From Reichenbachiella faecimaris (lineage in GTDB: Bacteria; Bacteroidota; Bacteroidia; Cytophagales; Cyclobacteriaceae): DNA of 64,000 nt. Location of the stretch: assembly GCF_900176375.1 (NCBI RefSeq), contig NZ_FWYF01000003.1, forward strand, positions 248,001-312,000, written 5' to 3'. Made by a program: the position numbers and the translations under genes. Below, one piece after another: positions 43,889-53,140 of this stretch. The stretch's first letter is position 1. Each line of letters begins with the position of its first letter. A model generated the notes under the pieces. The model did not search any database. It worked only from the letters and a program-made list of their open reading frames with translations, and had not been told where the DNA came from.

Positions 43889-44916
43889 CATTCCTCCCTT
43901 TCGAAGTAAAGCGTATAAAAATTCTGCTTTCTGTTTTCATCAAAGCCACGCTCTATATTTTTCCGGTTGCCATGTACATAGACATGAAAACTCTTGTCTA
44001 GTTTGATTACAGAACGGATAAACCGCTTCGTGTTTTTGATGGCGGGCTTAGAAATGTCGAAATGCCCCAGATTGAGTTCTGGCTGTTCGACTTGCTTCTT
44101 TTCTTGAAAATTTTCGAAATGTTCTATAAGCTCAGGTGCCTGAAGTATAGTTTCCTGATAGTCTGATTGATCAAACTGGTCATTGGCTTTGATGTAATCA
44201 ATGGATTCATTTACAAATGCGATTTTCTCTGTTTTGGTCTGCCCTGCAAAAGCTTCTTGGGCAAACTCTTGCATGTTGTTGATGATGCTTTGTGTGTGGA
44301 AGTACTCATCATTGAAGGGCTCTACACCCAAAAAGTCTTTTTGCCAATATTGCGCATTGCCAGATTTATTGGTTTTGTCCACCATCATGGTTTGATACCC
44401 AGTGTCTTCGTCAGTATTGAAAATGATCAGCCCCTTGTCCAATTTATTGATACTGATACCTTCTTCACTACTGATATCAAATACGCCACCATGCCCCATG
44501 ATTTTGATATAAGTATCTTTATTTTCTACTTTGAAAATACCCACTGCGTCAGTGACTTCATCTCCCAAGACACAGTCTTCAAAATAAGTCACCATCACGT
44601 CGCCATCTTTTATGTTTTGATTTCTGGAATGGGCGTAAAGATGCTTGGCAATTGCTATAGATTTTTCGTGCAAATGATTGGGAGAATCGAATATGGCCTT
44701 CACAAAATTATAAACCTCATTGTATTCCAAAGACGTCTCATGAGCAAATCTAAATCGCTCTTCAGCCTTAAATGATTTAAAAAAGTATTTGACCAATAGC
44801 TGATTGAGATCTCTGTCGGCAATGTTCAATGCTTGTGTAGAATTGATCAGGCCGTCATCTTCTGTAATTTTGTGAATAGCCAACGACTTGAGTACAACTT
44901 CAGTGGATATATCCAT
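43888..44916 (-). CDS. Nucleoid-associated protein, NdpA/YejK family
   Basis: 342 residues, cytoplasmic, no membrane segment. The N-terminal pattern (KSLAIHKI, DRDLNQLLVKYFFKSF, MVTYFEDCVLGDEVTDAVGIFKVENKDTYIKI) and FIRSVIKLDKSFHVYVHGNR near the end match the 37-kDa nucleoid-associated family. E. coli YejK binds the chromosome and topoisomerases. Bacteroidota members are widespread; the cellular role is not well known. It is convergent with the permease-peptidase gene. Confidence 0.8.
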   Translation of the reverse strand: MDISTEVVLKSLAIHKITEDDGLINSTQALNIADRDLNQLLVKYFFKSFKAEERFRFAHETSLEYNEVYNFVKAIFDSPNHLHEKSIAIAKHLYAHSRNQNIKDGDVMVTYFEDCVLGDEVTDAVGIFKVENKDTYIKIMGHGGVFDISSEEGISINKLDKGLIIFNTDEDTGYQTMMVDKTNKSGNAQYWQKDFLGVEPFNDEYFHTQSIINNMQEFAQEAFAGQTKTEKIAFVNESIDYIKANDQFDQSDYQETILQAPELIEHFENFQEKKQVEQPELNLGHFDISKPAIKNTKRFIRSVIKLDKSFHVYVHGNRKNIERGFDENRKQNFYTLYFEREE

Positions 44917-44980
44917 AGGTTTTAGATAAAATAAGGAAACTCAAAATACTATGTAATCAGGTGTAATTCCAAATGGAAGA

Positions 44981-46009
44981 TTACCTTAGATAGGCACCAG
45001 ACCTAATGTCAGCCAGCCATTGCTGATTTTCCAAATACCAGTCAACTGTTTTCTCCAAACCTTCTTCGAATTGTAAAGAAGGTTTCCAGTTGAGCTCTTT
45101 AGATATTTTGGTAGAATCAATGGCATACCTATGGTCATGTCCTGCACGATCTGTCACAAAGGTAATGAGCGATTCACAGCTGCCAGTTGCACGACCCAAT
45201 TTCTTGTCCATGATTTGACAAAGTAGTTTTACCAAATCTATGTTTTTCCATTCGTTAAACCCACCTATGTTGTAGGTATCTCCTGATCTTCCTTGATGGA
45301 AAACAACATCAATCGCCGTGACGTGGTCGTGTACAAAAAGCCAGTCTCGAATATTCTCACCTTTGCCATAAACGGGTAAAGACTTTTCATCCATAATATT
45401 TTGAATGCAAAGGGGGATCAGTTTTTCAGGAAACTGATTGGGGCCATAGTTGTTGGAGCAATTAGAGATTACAATGGGCAGCTTATATGTATTGCTATAA
45501 GCCCTTACAAAGTGATCAGAACTGGCTTTAGAGGCTGAATAGGGTGACTGAGGGTCGTAAGCAGTCGTCTCATAGAAAAACTCTCCATCACTGAGTGAAC
45601 CATAAACCTCATCTGTAGAGATATGATAAAATAGTTTGTTAGAAAAATCATTGGCCCAACATTCACAACAAGCATTAAGAAGATTGACAGTTCCTATAAT
45701 ATTTGTATTGACAAAGGCTAGCGGATTCTCAATAGACCGATCAACATGAGATTCAGCAGCCAGGTGAATTACGCTATCAAATTGATGTTTTTTGAAGAGG
45801 TTATCTATTAATTGAGCGTCACAAATGTCTCCTTTCACAAAGCTGTAATTTTTCGCCTCTCTGATCTCAGATAGATTGTTTGGATTGCCAGCGTAGGTGA
45901 GTTTGTCCAGATTGACAATCTCATAATTTGGATATTGGTCAACAAAATATTTCACTACATGTGATCCTATAAATCCAGCGCCACCAGTGATTAATATCTT
46001 CTTGTCCAT
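44981..46009 (-). CDS. rfbB: dTDP-glucose 4,6-dehydratase
   Basis: 342 residues from ATG at 46009 (MDKKILITGGAGFIGSH), which overlaps the galE stop as TGATG. The open frame continues 25 codons upstream only inside galE. It is an extended SDR: NAD-binding GGAGFIGSH, STDEVYG with the catalytic Asp/Glu pair, YSASK with catalytic Tyr and Lys, and SNNYGPNQFPEKLIP. It makes dTDP-4-keto-6-deoxyglucose for surface polysaccharides. No rfbA, C or D gene is in the window. Confidence 0.9.
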   Translation of the reverse strand: MDKKILITGGAGFIGSHVVKYFVDQYPNYEIVNLDKLTYAGNPNNLSEIREAKNYSFVKGDICDAQLIDNLFKKHQFDSVIHLAAESHVDRSIENPLAFVNTNIIGTVNLLNACCECWANDFSNKLFYHISTDEVYGSLSDGEFFYETTAYDPQSPYSASKASSDHFVRAYSNTYKLPIVISNCSNNYGPNQFPEKLIPLCIQNIMDEKSLPVYGKGENIRDWLFVHDHVTAIDVVFHQGRSGDTYNIGGFNEWKNIDLVKLLCQIMDKKLGRATGSCESLITFVTDRAGHDHRYAIDSTKISKELNWKPSLQFEEGLEKTVDWYLENQQWLADIRSGAYLR

Positions 46010-47025
46010 CAATTGTTTGCTAAAGTTTTTTGCCAATTCCAGGCATCTAATAATGCTTGTTCCAGACTGATTGTTGCTTCCCAACCGAGCAGTTTCTTTG
46101 ATTTAGTGGCGTCCGCATAAACAGCTTCCACGTCGCCATTTCTTCTTTTGCCAATCGTGTAATTGAGTTTTTGAGCACTTACTTTTTCGAATGCAGTAAT
46201 TAATTCCAAAACTGTGTTTCCATGGCCAGTGCCAATGTTTACGGCTTCGCAAGTGCCTTCGTTCTCGTTTAGTAAAAACGCTAAGGCTTTTATATGTGCT
46301 TTGGCTAAATCTGTCACATGAATGAAGTCTCTTACACAACTCCCATCCTTGGTATTGTAATCGTCCCCAAATACAGTTAGACCATCTCTCAGGCCAGCTG
46401 CAGCTTGAGTAATGAATGGTACCAAGTTGCTAGGAACTCCTACTGGCAGTTCACCAATTAATGAAGATTCATGCGCTCCAATAGGATTAAAATACCTGAG
46501 TAGTATTGATTTGTATGATGGGTCAGCTTTTGATAGATCCTGAATGATTCTTTCACAAACAATTTTTGTTGTGCCGTATGGAGATTCAGCATTTTTGATC
46601 ATGGCCGATTCATCAACTGGCAGCGAATCAGGTGTGCCATACACAGTGCAAGAGGAAGAAAACACCAAATTTGAGCACTTGTGCTTTGTTGAAGCTTCAA
46701 GTATTGAGGTCAAACCTCCTAGATTATTGTTGTAATATTTGAGAGGTTCTGCTACAGACTCCCCTACTGCTTTGCTAGCTGCAAAGTGGATGATTCCGTC
46801 AATTTGATCTTCTGAAAAGATGGTGTCTAAGAGTTGAGCATCTCGGCAATCTCCATGATAGAATGTGAGGGTCTGATTGGTTATTTTCTCAATTCTATCC
46901 TTGATCCACATCTCAGAATTACTAAGGTTGTCAAGAACTATTGGGTGAAAACCTGAGTTTATTAGTTCCACGCAAGTGTGAGAACCAATAAACCCAAGTC
47001 CACCTGTTACAAGTACGTTTTTCAT
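46009..47025 (-). CDS. galE: UDP-glucose 4-epimerase
   Basis: 338 residues. NAD-binding GGLGFIGSHTCVELI, SSCTVYG, catalytic YGTTK, and ILLRYFNPIGAHESSLIGE followed by the GDDYNTKDGSCVRDFIHVTDLA block are the hallmarks of GalE. It interconverts UDP-glucose and UDP-galactose. Starts 2 bases after the ugd stop and overlaps rfbB by one base, so the three form one operon supplying nucleotide sugars. Confidence 0.95.
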   Translation of the reverse strand: MKNVLVTGGLGFIGSHTCVELINSGFHPIVLDNLSNSEMWIKDRIEKITNQTLTFYHGDCRDAQLLDTIFSEDQIDGIIHFAASKAVGESVAEPLKYYNNNLGGLTSILEASTKHKCSNLVFSSSCTVYGTPDSLPVDESAMIKNAESPYGTTKIVCERIIQDLSKADPSYKSILLRYFNPIGAHESSLIGELPVGVPSNLVPFITQAAAGLRDGLTVFGDDYNTKDGSCVRDFIHVTDLAKAHIKALAFLLNENEGTCEAVNIGTGHGNTVLELITAFEKVSAQKLNYTIGKRRNGDVEAVYADATKSKKLLGWEATISLEQALLDAWNWQKTLANN

Positions 47026-47027
47026 TC

Positions 47028-48341
47028 CTAGCCGTTGATAGTAGCTCGACCAATGCTGTGATAGGTATAACCTAATTCAGCCATGGTTTCCGTGTTATAA
47101 AGATTTCTACCATCAAAAATTAATTTACTTTTCAATGCACCATCTAGTTTGGCGAAGTCTGGCGTGCGGAATACTGGCCATTCAGTCATGATAAGCAATG
47201 CATCAGCATTCTGGGCTGCATCGTATTCGTCATTGCAAAACTCAATTTGGTCACCAAATACCTCCTTTACATTCTCCATGGCTTCCGGATCGTATGTTTT
47301 GATTTTTGCTCCAGCTGCTAATAGTTCTTGGATATTTAGCAATGAAGGCGCTTCTCTAATATCATCAGTATAAGGTTTGAAGGCCAATCCCCAAACAGCG
47401 AATGTCTTTCCTGACAAATCCCCATTGTAATGCGTTTTGATTCTATCGATCAATTTCATTTTTTGAGATTCATTCTTGTTCATTACGGCCGTTAGAATTT
47501 CGAAGTCATAATTCACTTCTTTGGCAGATTTGGCCAAGGCCTGAACATCCTTTGGGAAGCAACTTCCTCCGTAACCAATTCCGGCGAATAAGAAACGTTT
47601 GCCAATTCTAGAATCTGTTCCCACTCCTTTTCTTACCGCATCAACATCAGCGCCTACCAGTTCGCACATATTGGCGATTTCATTCATGAATGTGATTTTA
47701 GTTGCAAGAAATGAATTGGCTGCGTACTTGGTTAATTCAGCAGATTTTTCATCCATTACAATGATTGGATTTCCCTGTCTCACCAAAGGGGCGTACAAGT
47801 CATCCATGATTTTTTTAGCACGATCTGATGATGTGCCTATAACCACTCTGTCAGGTTTCATAAAATCATCTAGAGCAACTCCTTCTCTGAGAAACTCTGG
47901 ATTTGACACAACGTCAAAATCTACGTTAGCACCCTTTTTAATGTTAGCAGTTACTTTTTCCGCGGTTCCTACTGGCACTGTGCTTTTATCCACGATTACA
48001 GTATACTCTTCGAGTAATGGACCTAGATCATTAGCTACTCCTAATATATATTTTAGATCTGCTGATCCATCCTCACCTGGAGGCGTTGGCAGAGCAAGGA
48101 AAATAATTTTTGCTCCTTTAATTCCTTCCGACAGACTTGTTGTGAACTCAAGTCTTCCTTGTTTGATATTTCTTTCGAAAAGTAAGTCCAGACCAGGCTC
48201 ATAAATAGGCATGACTTTGTTTTTAAGTTTTTCAACTTTCTTTTCGTCAATATCTATACAAGTCACATGATTTCCTGTTTCCGCAAAACATGTCCCAGTA
48301 ACCAAGCCAACATATCCGGTTCCTACTACAGCAATCTTCAT
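47028..48341 (-). CDS. ugd: UDP-glucose 6-dehydrogenase
   Basis: 437 residues. N-terminal NAD-binding GTGYVGLVTGTCFAETGNHV, substrate region STVPVGTAEKV, VVSNPEFLREG, catalytic cysteine in GYGGSCFPKDVQAL, and a C-terminal domain with VWGLAFKPYTDDIREAPS. It oxidises UDP-glucose to UDP-glucuronate in two steps for polysaccharide synthesis. First gene of the ugd-galE-rfbB operon. Confidence 0.95.
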   Translation of the reverse strand: MKIAVVGTGYVGLVTGTCFAETGNHVTCIDIDEKKVEKLKNKVMPIYEPGLDLLFERNIKQGRLEFTTSLSEGIKGAKIIFLALPTPPGEDGSADLKYILGVANDLGPLLEEYTVIVDKSTVPVGTAEKVTANIKKGANVDFDVVSNPEFLREGVALDDFMKPDRVVIGTSSDRAKKIMDDLYAPLVRQGNPIIVMDEKSAELTKYAANSFLATKITFMNEIANMCELVGADVDAVRKGVGTDSRIGKRFLFAGIGYGGSCFPKDVQALAKSAKEVNYDFEILTAVMNKNESQKMKLIDRIKTHYNGDLSGKTFAVWGLAFKPYTDDIREAPSLLNIQELLAAGAKIKTYDPEAMENVKEVFGDQIEFCNDEYDAAQNADALLIMTEWPVFRTPDFAKLDGALKSKLIFDGRNLYNTETMAELGYTYHSIGRATING

Positions 48342-48366
48342 ATTTTAAGTTATTTTTTTAAAGGCG

Positions 48367-48374
48367 CAAATCTA
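48367..48374 (-). promoter_or_regulatory. Candidate -7 promoter element of the ugd-galE-rfbB operon
   Basis: On the minus strand this reads TAGATTTG, a match to TAnnTTTG, 25 bases upstream of the ugd ATG. The -33 element is not clear. Confidence 0.4.
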
Positions 48375-48566
48375 AAGTGAATGAGATTAAAATCCAGATT
48401 CATTGAGATATTAATGGTTGAATTGTGGTTTTCTTTTTTGGCAAGTTGTGAGACCGTTTTGAAGGGGTATTTTTCCCGGTAATCAAACATTATTTCAGTC
48501 AACCATTATATATAGCGAAAATATTTTCTATTATTGCCTTTAACAATTGATAACCAACAAGATAAG

Positions 48567-49730
48567 ATGAATAATATTAGCGAAAATACGCCGGAATTGG
48601 TTGCTGAAAACTGCCAAATGATCAAGGATATGGTTCATGATTTCTGTGAAAAGGAAATCAGACCCAATATCATGAAATGGGATGAAAGTCAGGAATTCCC
48701 AATTCAACTTTTTAAAAAGCTTGGAGAACTGGGATTAATGGGAGTTTTGGTACCTCAAGAATATGGTGGGTCGGGATTTGGTTATCACGAATATGTAACT
48801 GTTGTTTCTGAAATTGCTAAAGTGTGTGGTTCTATAGGATTGTCTGTTGCCGCTCATAATTCATTGTGTACAGGACACATCATGCAGTTCGGCAATGAAG
48901 AGCAGAAGAAAAGGTGGTTGCCAAAATTGGCGAGTGGTGAGTGGATTGGAGCTTGGGGTCTTACCGAGCCTAACACAGGTTCAGATGCTGGAAACATGAA
49001 AACAACTGCAGTGAAAGATGGTGACCATTGGGTGATTAATGGAACCAAGAACTTCATCACGCATGGGATCTCAGGAGATGTGGCGGTTGTAATGACTCGA
49101 ACTGGGGAGCCTGGTGATTCTCATGGAATGACTGCTTTTGTAGTCGAACGTGGAACTCCTGGTTTTTCTGGAGGCAAGAAAGAAGACAAGCTCGGGATGA
49201 GGGCTTCGGAAACCGCAGAGATGATATTTGATGATTGTAGAGTGCCTGCTGAAAACCTACTGGGCGAGGTAGGAGAAGGGTTTGTTCAAGCATTGAAAAT
49301 ATTAGATGGGGGTAGAATCTCAATTGCTGCCTTGGGCTTAGGTATAGCACAAGGAGCTTTGGATGCTGCTGTAGCTTACTCTCAAGAAAGACATCAGTTC
49401 AATCAGTCCATTTCCAAGTTTCAGGGTATCTCATTTAAAATCGCAGATATGGCTACTCAGGTTATGGCTTCAAGGTTGTTGATCAAGGAGGCTGCAGAAC
49501 TAAAAAATCAAGGTAAAAGTGTCAATAGAGAATCAGCTATGGCAAAATTACATTCATCAGAAACAGCTGTGAGCGTATCCAATGACGCAGTACAGGTGTT
49601 TGGAGGGTACGGTTATGTGAAAGATTTTCCAGTTGAGAAATTCTATAGGGATTCTAAGCTTTGTACGATTGGAGAAGGTACTTCTGAGATACAAAAATTG
49701 GTGATTGCTAGAACCTTGTTTGAGAAGTAG
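48567..49730 (+). CDS. Acyl-CoA dehydrogenase
   Basis: 387 residues from ATG at 48567; a TTG at 48534 would add 11 residues without family similarity. Domain order is normal: N-terminal helices, the beta domain with [17 protein letters not shown] and [13 protein letters not shown] (flavin and substrate contacts), and the C-terminal helical domain with [20 protein letters not shown] and the catalytic base region [15 protein letters not shown]. It oxidises acyl-CoA to the trans-2-enoyl form, passing electrons to ETF. Chain length is not decided by what is visible. Confidence 0.93.
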   Translation: MNNISENTPELVAENCQMIKDMVHDFCEKEIRPNIMKWDESQEFPIQLFKKLGELGLMGVLVPQEYGGSGFGYHEYVTVVSEIAKVCGSIGLSVAAHNSLCTGHIMQFGNEEQKKRWLPKLASGEWIGAWGLTEPNTGSDAGNMKTTAVKDGDHWVINGTKNFITHGISGDVAVVMTRTGEPGDSHGMTAFVVERGTPGFSGGKKEDKLGMRASETAEMIFDDCRVPAENLLGEVGEGFVQALKILDGGRISIAALGLGIAQGALDAAVAYSQERHQFNQSISKFQGISFKIADMATQVMASRLLIKEAAELKNQGKSVNRESAMAKLHSSETAVSVSNDAVQVFGGYGYVKDFPVEKFYRDSKLCTIGEGTSEIQKLVIARTLFEK

Positions 49731-49762
49731 AATAAATAAATTAAGATAATTATAGAAACAGG

Positions 49763-49793
49763 TTGTGAATTAATGACAAGTATCATAAATTTG
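49763..49793 (+). promoter_or_regulatory. Promoter of rpsU
   Basis: TTG at 49763-49765, 20 bases, then TAAATTTG (49786-49793), close to the Bacteroidota consensus. The -7 element ends 26 bases before the rpsU ATG. Confidence 0.6.
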
Positions 49794-49819
49794 CAGCCCG
49801 TTTAAAAAAATAGAAGATA

Positions 49820-50014
49820 ATGTTAATTATTAACGTAAAGGAAAACGAGTCGGTTGATAGAGCACTAAAAAGGTTCAAAAAGAAGTTTGAAAAAACTGGT
49901 GTTTTGAAGCAATTGAGATCTAGAACAGCCTTCAAAAAACCTTCTGTCGCAAGAAGAGAAGAGTTGATTAAAGCAGCTTACAAGCAAAAAATGTACGCCA
50001 AAGAAAACTACTAA
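49820..50014 (+). CDS. rpsU: 30S ribosomal protein S21
   Basis: 64 residues, typical for S21, starting MLIINVKENESVDRALKRFK and ending with a lysine-rich tail. The block LKRFKKKFEKTGVLKQLRSR is characteristic. In this phylum S21 lies near the anti-Shine-Dalgarno end of 16S rRNA and has been linked to control of translation initiation. Here it has its own promoter and its stop codon is in the loop of a terminator. Confidence 0.96.
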   Translation: MLIINVKENESVDRALKRFKKKFEKTGVLKQLRSRTAFKKPSVARREELIKAAYKQKMYAKENY

Positions 50015-50028
50015 TTTAAGTAGTTTTT
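50004..50028 (+). terminator. Terminator overlapping the rpsU stop codon
   Basis: AAAACTAC and GTAGTTTT form an 8-bp stem around the 8-base loop that contains the rpsU TAA, followed by TTTTT in all. Compact gene-end arrangement. Confidence 0.65.
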
Positions 50029-50047
50029 GTGCTTGGTTTTTTATAAG

Positions 50048-50077
50048 TTAGTATAGCCTTAACCAAGGTTATACTAA
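50048..50077 (+). promoter_or_regulatory. Hairpin abutting the start codon of the tyrosine recombinase
   Basis: TTAGTATAGCCTT and AAGGTTATACTAA pair over 13 bp (one G-U) with a 4-base AACC loop. The last stem base is the A of the ATG at 50077, so folding would hide the ribosome entry region. No T-run follows, so a terminator is less likely. Confidence 0.55.
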
Positions 50078-50952
50078 TGATAAAACCATTCCTCAAATAC
50101 CTTTTACAGGAAAAAAGATACAGTACGCACACTGTACAAGCTTATGAAACTGATCTCCTTCAGTTTCAAGACTATTTGGAATGTATTGATATAGAACTTA
50201 CCCCTGAAGAGGCAAATCATAAAATGCTTCGCGCTTGGGTAGTTTCATTAATTGAGGCAGATATAAATCCACGATCTGTCAATAGGAAGATTGCCTCCTT
50301 GCGATCTTATTATAAATTTCTACTTAAGCGAGAGGCTATCTCAGAAAATCCGGCGACCAAGCTTCGTCCATTGAAGACAGCTAAGGCATTGCCAGAATTT
50401 GTCCTCAAAGACGAAATGGATAATCTTTTGGATCGAGTTGAGTTTTCAAATGACTTTGAAGGAACTCGTGATAAACTAATCGTAGAATTACTCTATGGGA
50501 CAGGTATGCGATTGTCAGAATTGATCCATCTCAAAGATCAAGACGTCGATCATTTTAATCAAAGCATTAAGGTATTAGGCAAAAGAAATAAAGAAAGAAT
50601 TATTCCCTTGACTTTAGACAACATACGACTGATAGAAGCGTATGGAAAAATAAAGGAGCAAGTGACAACAAGAGAGGATTGGTTGCTCACAACTGACAAA
50701 GGAAAAAAGTGCTACCCAATGATGGTGTATAGAATCGTACAGAAGTATTTGGGATACATTTCTAAAGTGTATAAGAAGAGTCCTCATGTGCTAAGGCATA
50801 CCTATGCCACACATTTATTGAACAATGGTGCTGACCTCAATGCAGTTAAAGATTTGCTGGGTCATTCCAGTTTGGCTGCCACTCAGGTCTATACGCACAA
50901 TTCTTTGGATAAGCTTAAGTCAGTTTTTGACCAGGCGCATCCAAAGGCTTAA
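50077..50952 (+). CDS. Tyrosine recombinase of the XerC/XerD type
   Basis: 291 residues. The N-terminal SAM-like domain (KYLLQEKRYSTHTVQAYETDL) and the C-terminal catalytic domain are complete: Arg in LLYGTGMRLSELIHL, His-x-x-Arg in HVLRHTYATHLL, His in LLGHSSLAATQVYTH with the nucleophilic Tyr. XerC/D resolve chromosome dimers at dif. Its position beside rpsU and hpf, a conserved setting in this phylum as I recall, favours a core Xer enzyme over an integrase. No att sites were found beside it. Confidence 0.9.
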   Translation: MIKPFLKYLLQEKRYSTHTVQAYETDLLQFQDYLECIDIELTPEEANHKMLRAWVVSLIEADINPRSVNRKIASLRSYYKFLLKREAISENPATKLRPLKTAKALPEFVLKDEMDNLLDRVEFSNDFEGTRDKLIVELLYGTGMRLSELIHLKDQDVDHFNQSIKVLGKRNKERIIPLTLDNIRLIEAYGKIKEQVTTREDWLLTTDKGKKCYPMMVYRIVQKYLGYISKVYKKSPHVLRHTYATHLLNNGADLNAVKDLLGHSSLAATQVYTHNSLDKLKSVFDQAHPKA

Positions 50953-50983
50953 ATTATTTTCTAACATTATAAATATTAATCTT

Positions 50984-51283
50984 ATGAAGTTACAGTTTCA
51001 TTCCCTTCATTTTGACGTAGATCAAAAATTGGTTGATTTCATTCAGAAGAAAGTTGACAAATTAGAGACGTTTTATGATAGGATCATTGACGGAGAGGTG
51101 ATCTTGAAAGTTGAAAAAGATGAATCAAGAGATAATAAGATCGTAGAGATTAAATTGAATATACCTGGCGGACAGGTGTTTTCTAAAGAGCAGGCAAAGT
51201 CATTTGAAGCTGGTGCTGATGAGGCCGTAGAGGCCCTCAGAAGGCAACTAAAAAAGAAAAAGGAAAAAATGTTAGCACATTAG
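50984..51283 (+). CDS. hpf: Ribosome hibernation promoting factor, short form
   Basis: 99 residues from ATG at 50984. The fold pattern QFHSLHFDVDQKLVDFIQKKVDKLETFYDRI and the closing basic helix EAVEALRRQLKKKKEKMLAH identify the HPF/RaiA family; the length is that of the short type lacking the dimerisation domain. It should bind the 30S decoding centre during slow growth. It starts 31 bp after the recombinase gene and ends before a strong terminator. Confidence 0.9.
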   Translation: MKLQFHSLHFDVDQKLVDFIQKKVDKLETFYDRIIDGEVILKVEKDESRDNKIVEIKLNIPGGQVFSKEQAKSFEAGADEAVEALRRQLKKKKEKMLAH

Positions 51284-51301
51284 TAGTGTCAAGAATAAAA
51301 C

Positions 51302-51334
51302 AAAAAAACCTGATTCATTGAATCGGGTTTTTTT
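51302..51334 (+). terminator. Rho-independent terminator after hpf
   Basis: A-tract and CCTGATTC pair with GAATCGGG and T-tract (15-bp stem with one G-U, ATT loop); seven T residues end it. The symmetrical A/T flanks allow function in both directions. Confidence 0.93.
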
Positions 51335-51430
51335 GTTTAGATAAGATTGATATTCATACAAATTGTAGTTTGATACCCAAAATAGGTTGTTTGACCTGTT
51401 GTTTTTTTACTGAAGTTTAGTGTCCGTGTA

Positions 51431-52180
51431 ATGCCTATGAGAGCATCATTACTAACTATTATAATCATCATGGTGACCATGGGTGTCCAAGGTCAATCGG
51501 CAAAGGAAGTCCAATTTAAAACCAAAGATGGCTTGGCTCTGTATGGAGATCTCTATATAAATCAAAAGGGCAGTCCAATGGTCATGTTATTTCATCAAGC
51601 TGGCTCATGTGCGAGGGGGGAATACGAAAATATTATTCCAATTTTGCTTGAGGGCGGTTACAATATAATTGCCGTAGATCAGCGAAGTGGAGGAAGTAAG
51701 CTTGGAGGTGTTAATCGAACAGTTGATCAATTAGATGGGAAAGAATATGAATATTGTGATACTTTCCCAGATTTTGAAGCAACGTTGAGTTTCGTGCGAT
51801 CTGAACTGAATCATTCGGATAAGATCATAGCTTGGGGGAGCAGCTACAGTGCAGCAATGGTGATTCATTTGCTAGCGAATTATCCGGATAAAATATCGGG
51901 AGTTTTGGCTTTTTCGCCTGCGTCTGGCGGATCAATGAAGTCATGCAGTCCAAATGATAAGTTTCTAATGTTGAATGGCAAGGCGCTTATACTTCGTCCG
52001 CATGAAGAAATGGGGATTCCGTCCGTACAATCACAATTTGAGCTTGCAAAAAGCGCAGGACTTTCCACCTATGTTTCAAAGAATGGGGTTCATGGCGCCT
52101 CGATGATGAATACAGAAAAAGTGGAGGGGTCAACTGAGGAAATTTGGAAAGTAGTCTTGGATTTTATGGCTCATCTTTAG
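51431..52180 (+). CDS. Exported alpha/beta hydrolase
   Basis: 249 residues. A signal peptide (LLTIIIIMVTMGVQGQ) precedes an alpha/beta-hydrolase: strand and turn MVMLFHQAGSCARGEY, then the nucleophile elbow WGSSYSAAM with the central Ser, a candidate Asp in the region KALILRPHEE, and a candidate His in NGVHGASMM. It may be an esterase or peptidase-like enzyme acting in the periplasm. Substrate not predictable. The J-domain gene starts 23 bp downstream. Confidence 0.75.
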   Translation: MPMRASLLTIIIIMVTMGVQGQSAKEVQFKTKDGLALYGDLYINQKGSPMVMLFHQAGSCARGEYENIIPILLEGGYNIIAVDQRSGGSKLGGVNRTVDQLDGKEYEYCDTFPDFEATLSFVRSELNHSDKIIAWGSSYSAAMVIHLLANYPDKISGVLAFSPASGGSMKSCSPNDKFLMLNGKALILRPHEEMGIPSVQSQFELAKSAGLSTYVSKNGVHGASMMNTEKVEGSTEEIWKVVLDFMAHL

Positions 52181-52203
52181 TACACCTTTTCTACATTTGG
52201 TTA

Positions 52204-53001
52204 ATGAATAACCATTATCTCAACGTGCTGCACCTGACTCCAGGCGCAACTAAGAGTGAAATTAAATTGGCTTACAGACGATTGTCTAAAGCATATCATC
52301 CAGATGTAAGCAAGGATGAAAATGCTAAAGCAAAATTTATTGAAATTAATGAAGCCTATAAATTTCTAACAGGGGTAGGCCCTCGACCAGCTACTATACT
52401 GTCTAGTGCTCCAGCCTATGATTATGATATTCGAAATCATGCATTTGACGAATGGAGGAGAAGGGCAAAAGCCTATGCGCAACAGCAGGCGAAAGAAGTG
52501 GCTAGAAGACAACACATACTGACCAAGTCATTGCTTAGGGGCTTTGAAGTGGTATTGGTTGTCGTAGTAATTTTCAACCTGTTGTTGATTGTAGATAGTC
52601 ACCTTCCCCTAGTAGCATTCAGCAATGAAGGGGCAAAGGAGCAAACCATTCTTAGATCAAGATCTCCGTACTATGACATTTTAAAAGTAAATAATTATGT
52701 CTTGTATTTGCGAGGAGGGGAGTTGGAAGATGTAAGACAGGGAAAATATGAGCGTGCAGTTGTATATGCAACGCCATGGTTCAACAAGCCTATTTTTTTG
52801 GATTTGAAAATCCATGGAAGGGAATATAGATTTGAGCAGTATGCTGGAATATTTGGCTTCTTTTCTTTTTTTATCAAATTCATACTTTTGTTAGCCCTGC
52901 TTTACAAAGTATTTGTCAGGTCACTTGATAGTCAGCTGAGTATAGCCATCCTGCTTTTGTTCCTGTCTATTTTTCAATTATATCTCTTTCTAAAATATTG
53001 A
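52204..53001 (+). CDS. Membrane-anchored J-domain protein
   Basis: 265 residues from ATG at 52204. The N-terminal J-domain (residues 3-60) includes the HPD tripeptide at 32-34 and AKFIEINEAYKFL, so it should stimulate a DnaK-type ATPase. After a charged helix, one hydrophobic segment (about 115-137) and two near the C-terminus (about 217-263) place the rest in the membrane. There is no zinc or substrate-binding DnaJ domain, so a specialised co-chaperone is likely. The intermediate region is not recognised. Confidence 0.8.
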   Translation: MNNHYLNVLHLTPGATKSEIKLAYRRLSKAYHPDVSKDENAKAKFIEINEAYKFLTGVGPRPATILSSAPAYDYDIRNHAFDEWRRRAKAYAQQQAKEVARRQHILTKSLLRGFEVVLVVVVIFNLLLIVDSHLPLVAFSNEGAKEQTILRSRSPYYDILKVNNYVLYLRGGELEDVRQGKYERAVVYATPWFNKPIFLDLKIHGREYRFEQYAGIFGFFSFFIKFILLLALLYKVFVRSLDSQLSIAILLLFLSIFQLYLFLKY

Positions 53002-53011
53002 TAGATAAAAT

Positions 53012-53054
53012 AAAACTGACCACGGATTACGTGGCCAGTAAACTCAAAAACCAA
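53012..53054 (-). terminator. Repeated terminator element, copy 1
   Basis: On the minus strand the stem CTGGCCACG/CGTGGTCAG (one mismatch or G-U) is followed by TTTT. The 43-bp sequence recurs at 58916-58958 with one difference. It serves the minus-strand lipoprotein gene ending at 53141. Confidence 0.75.
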
Positions 53055-53140
53055 TGACAAGGGTTGATTCATTATCCGAGTTCATAGGAGATGCACCATG
53101 TTTATTTTTAATACAAATGGGGCTTGATGAGCATATATTT

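Noticed and set aside
44167-44775. 202-codon plus-strand frame
   Set aside because: Antisense to the nucleoid-associated protein gene, whose frame has clear family motifs; this one does not.
47599-48204. 201-codon plus-strand frame
   Set aside because: Antisense to ugd, serine-rich shadow composition, no recognisable motif.
50077-50952. Tyrosine recombinase as a phage or island integrase
   Set aside because: Core-gene setting between rpsU and hpf, normal Xer length, and no attachment-site repeats or tRNA gene nearby.
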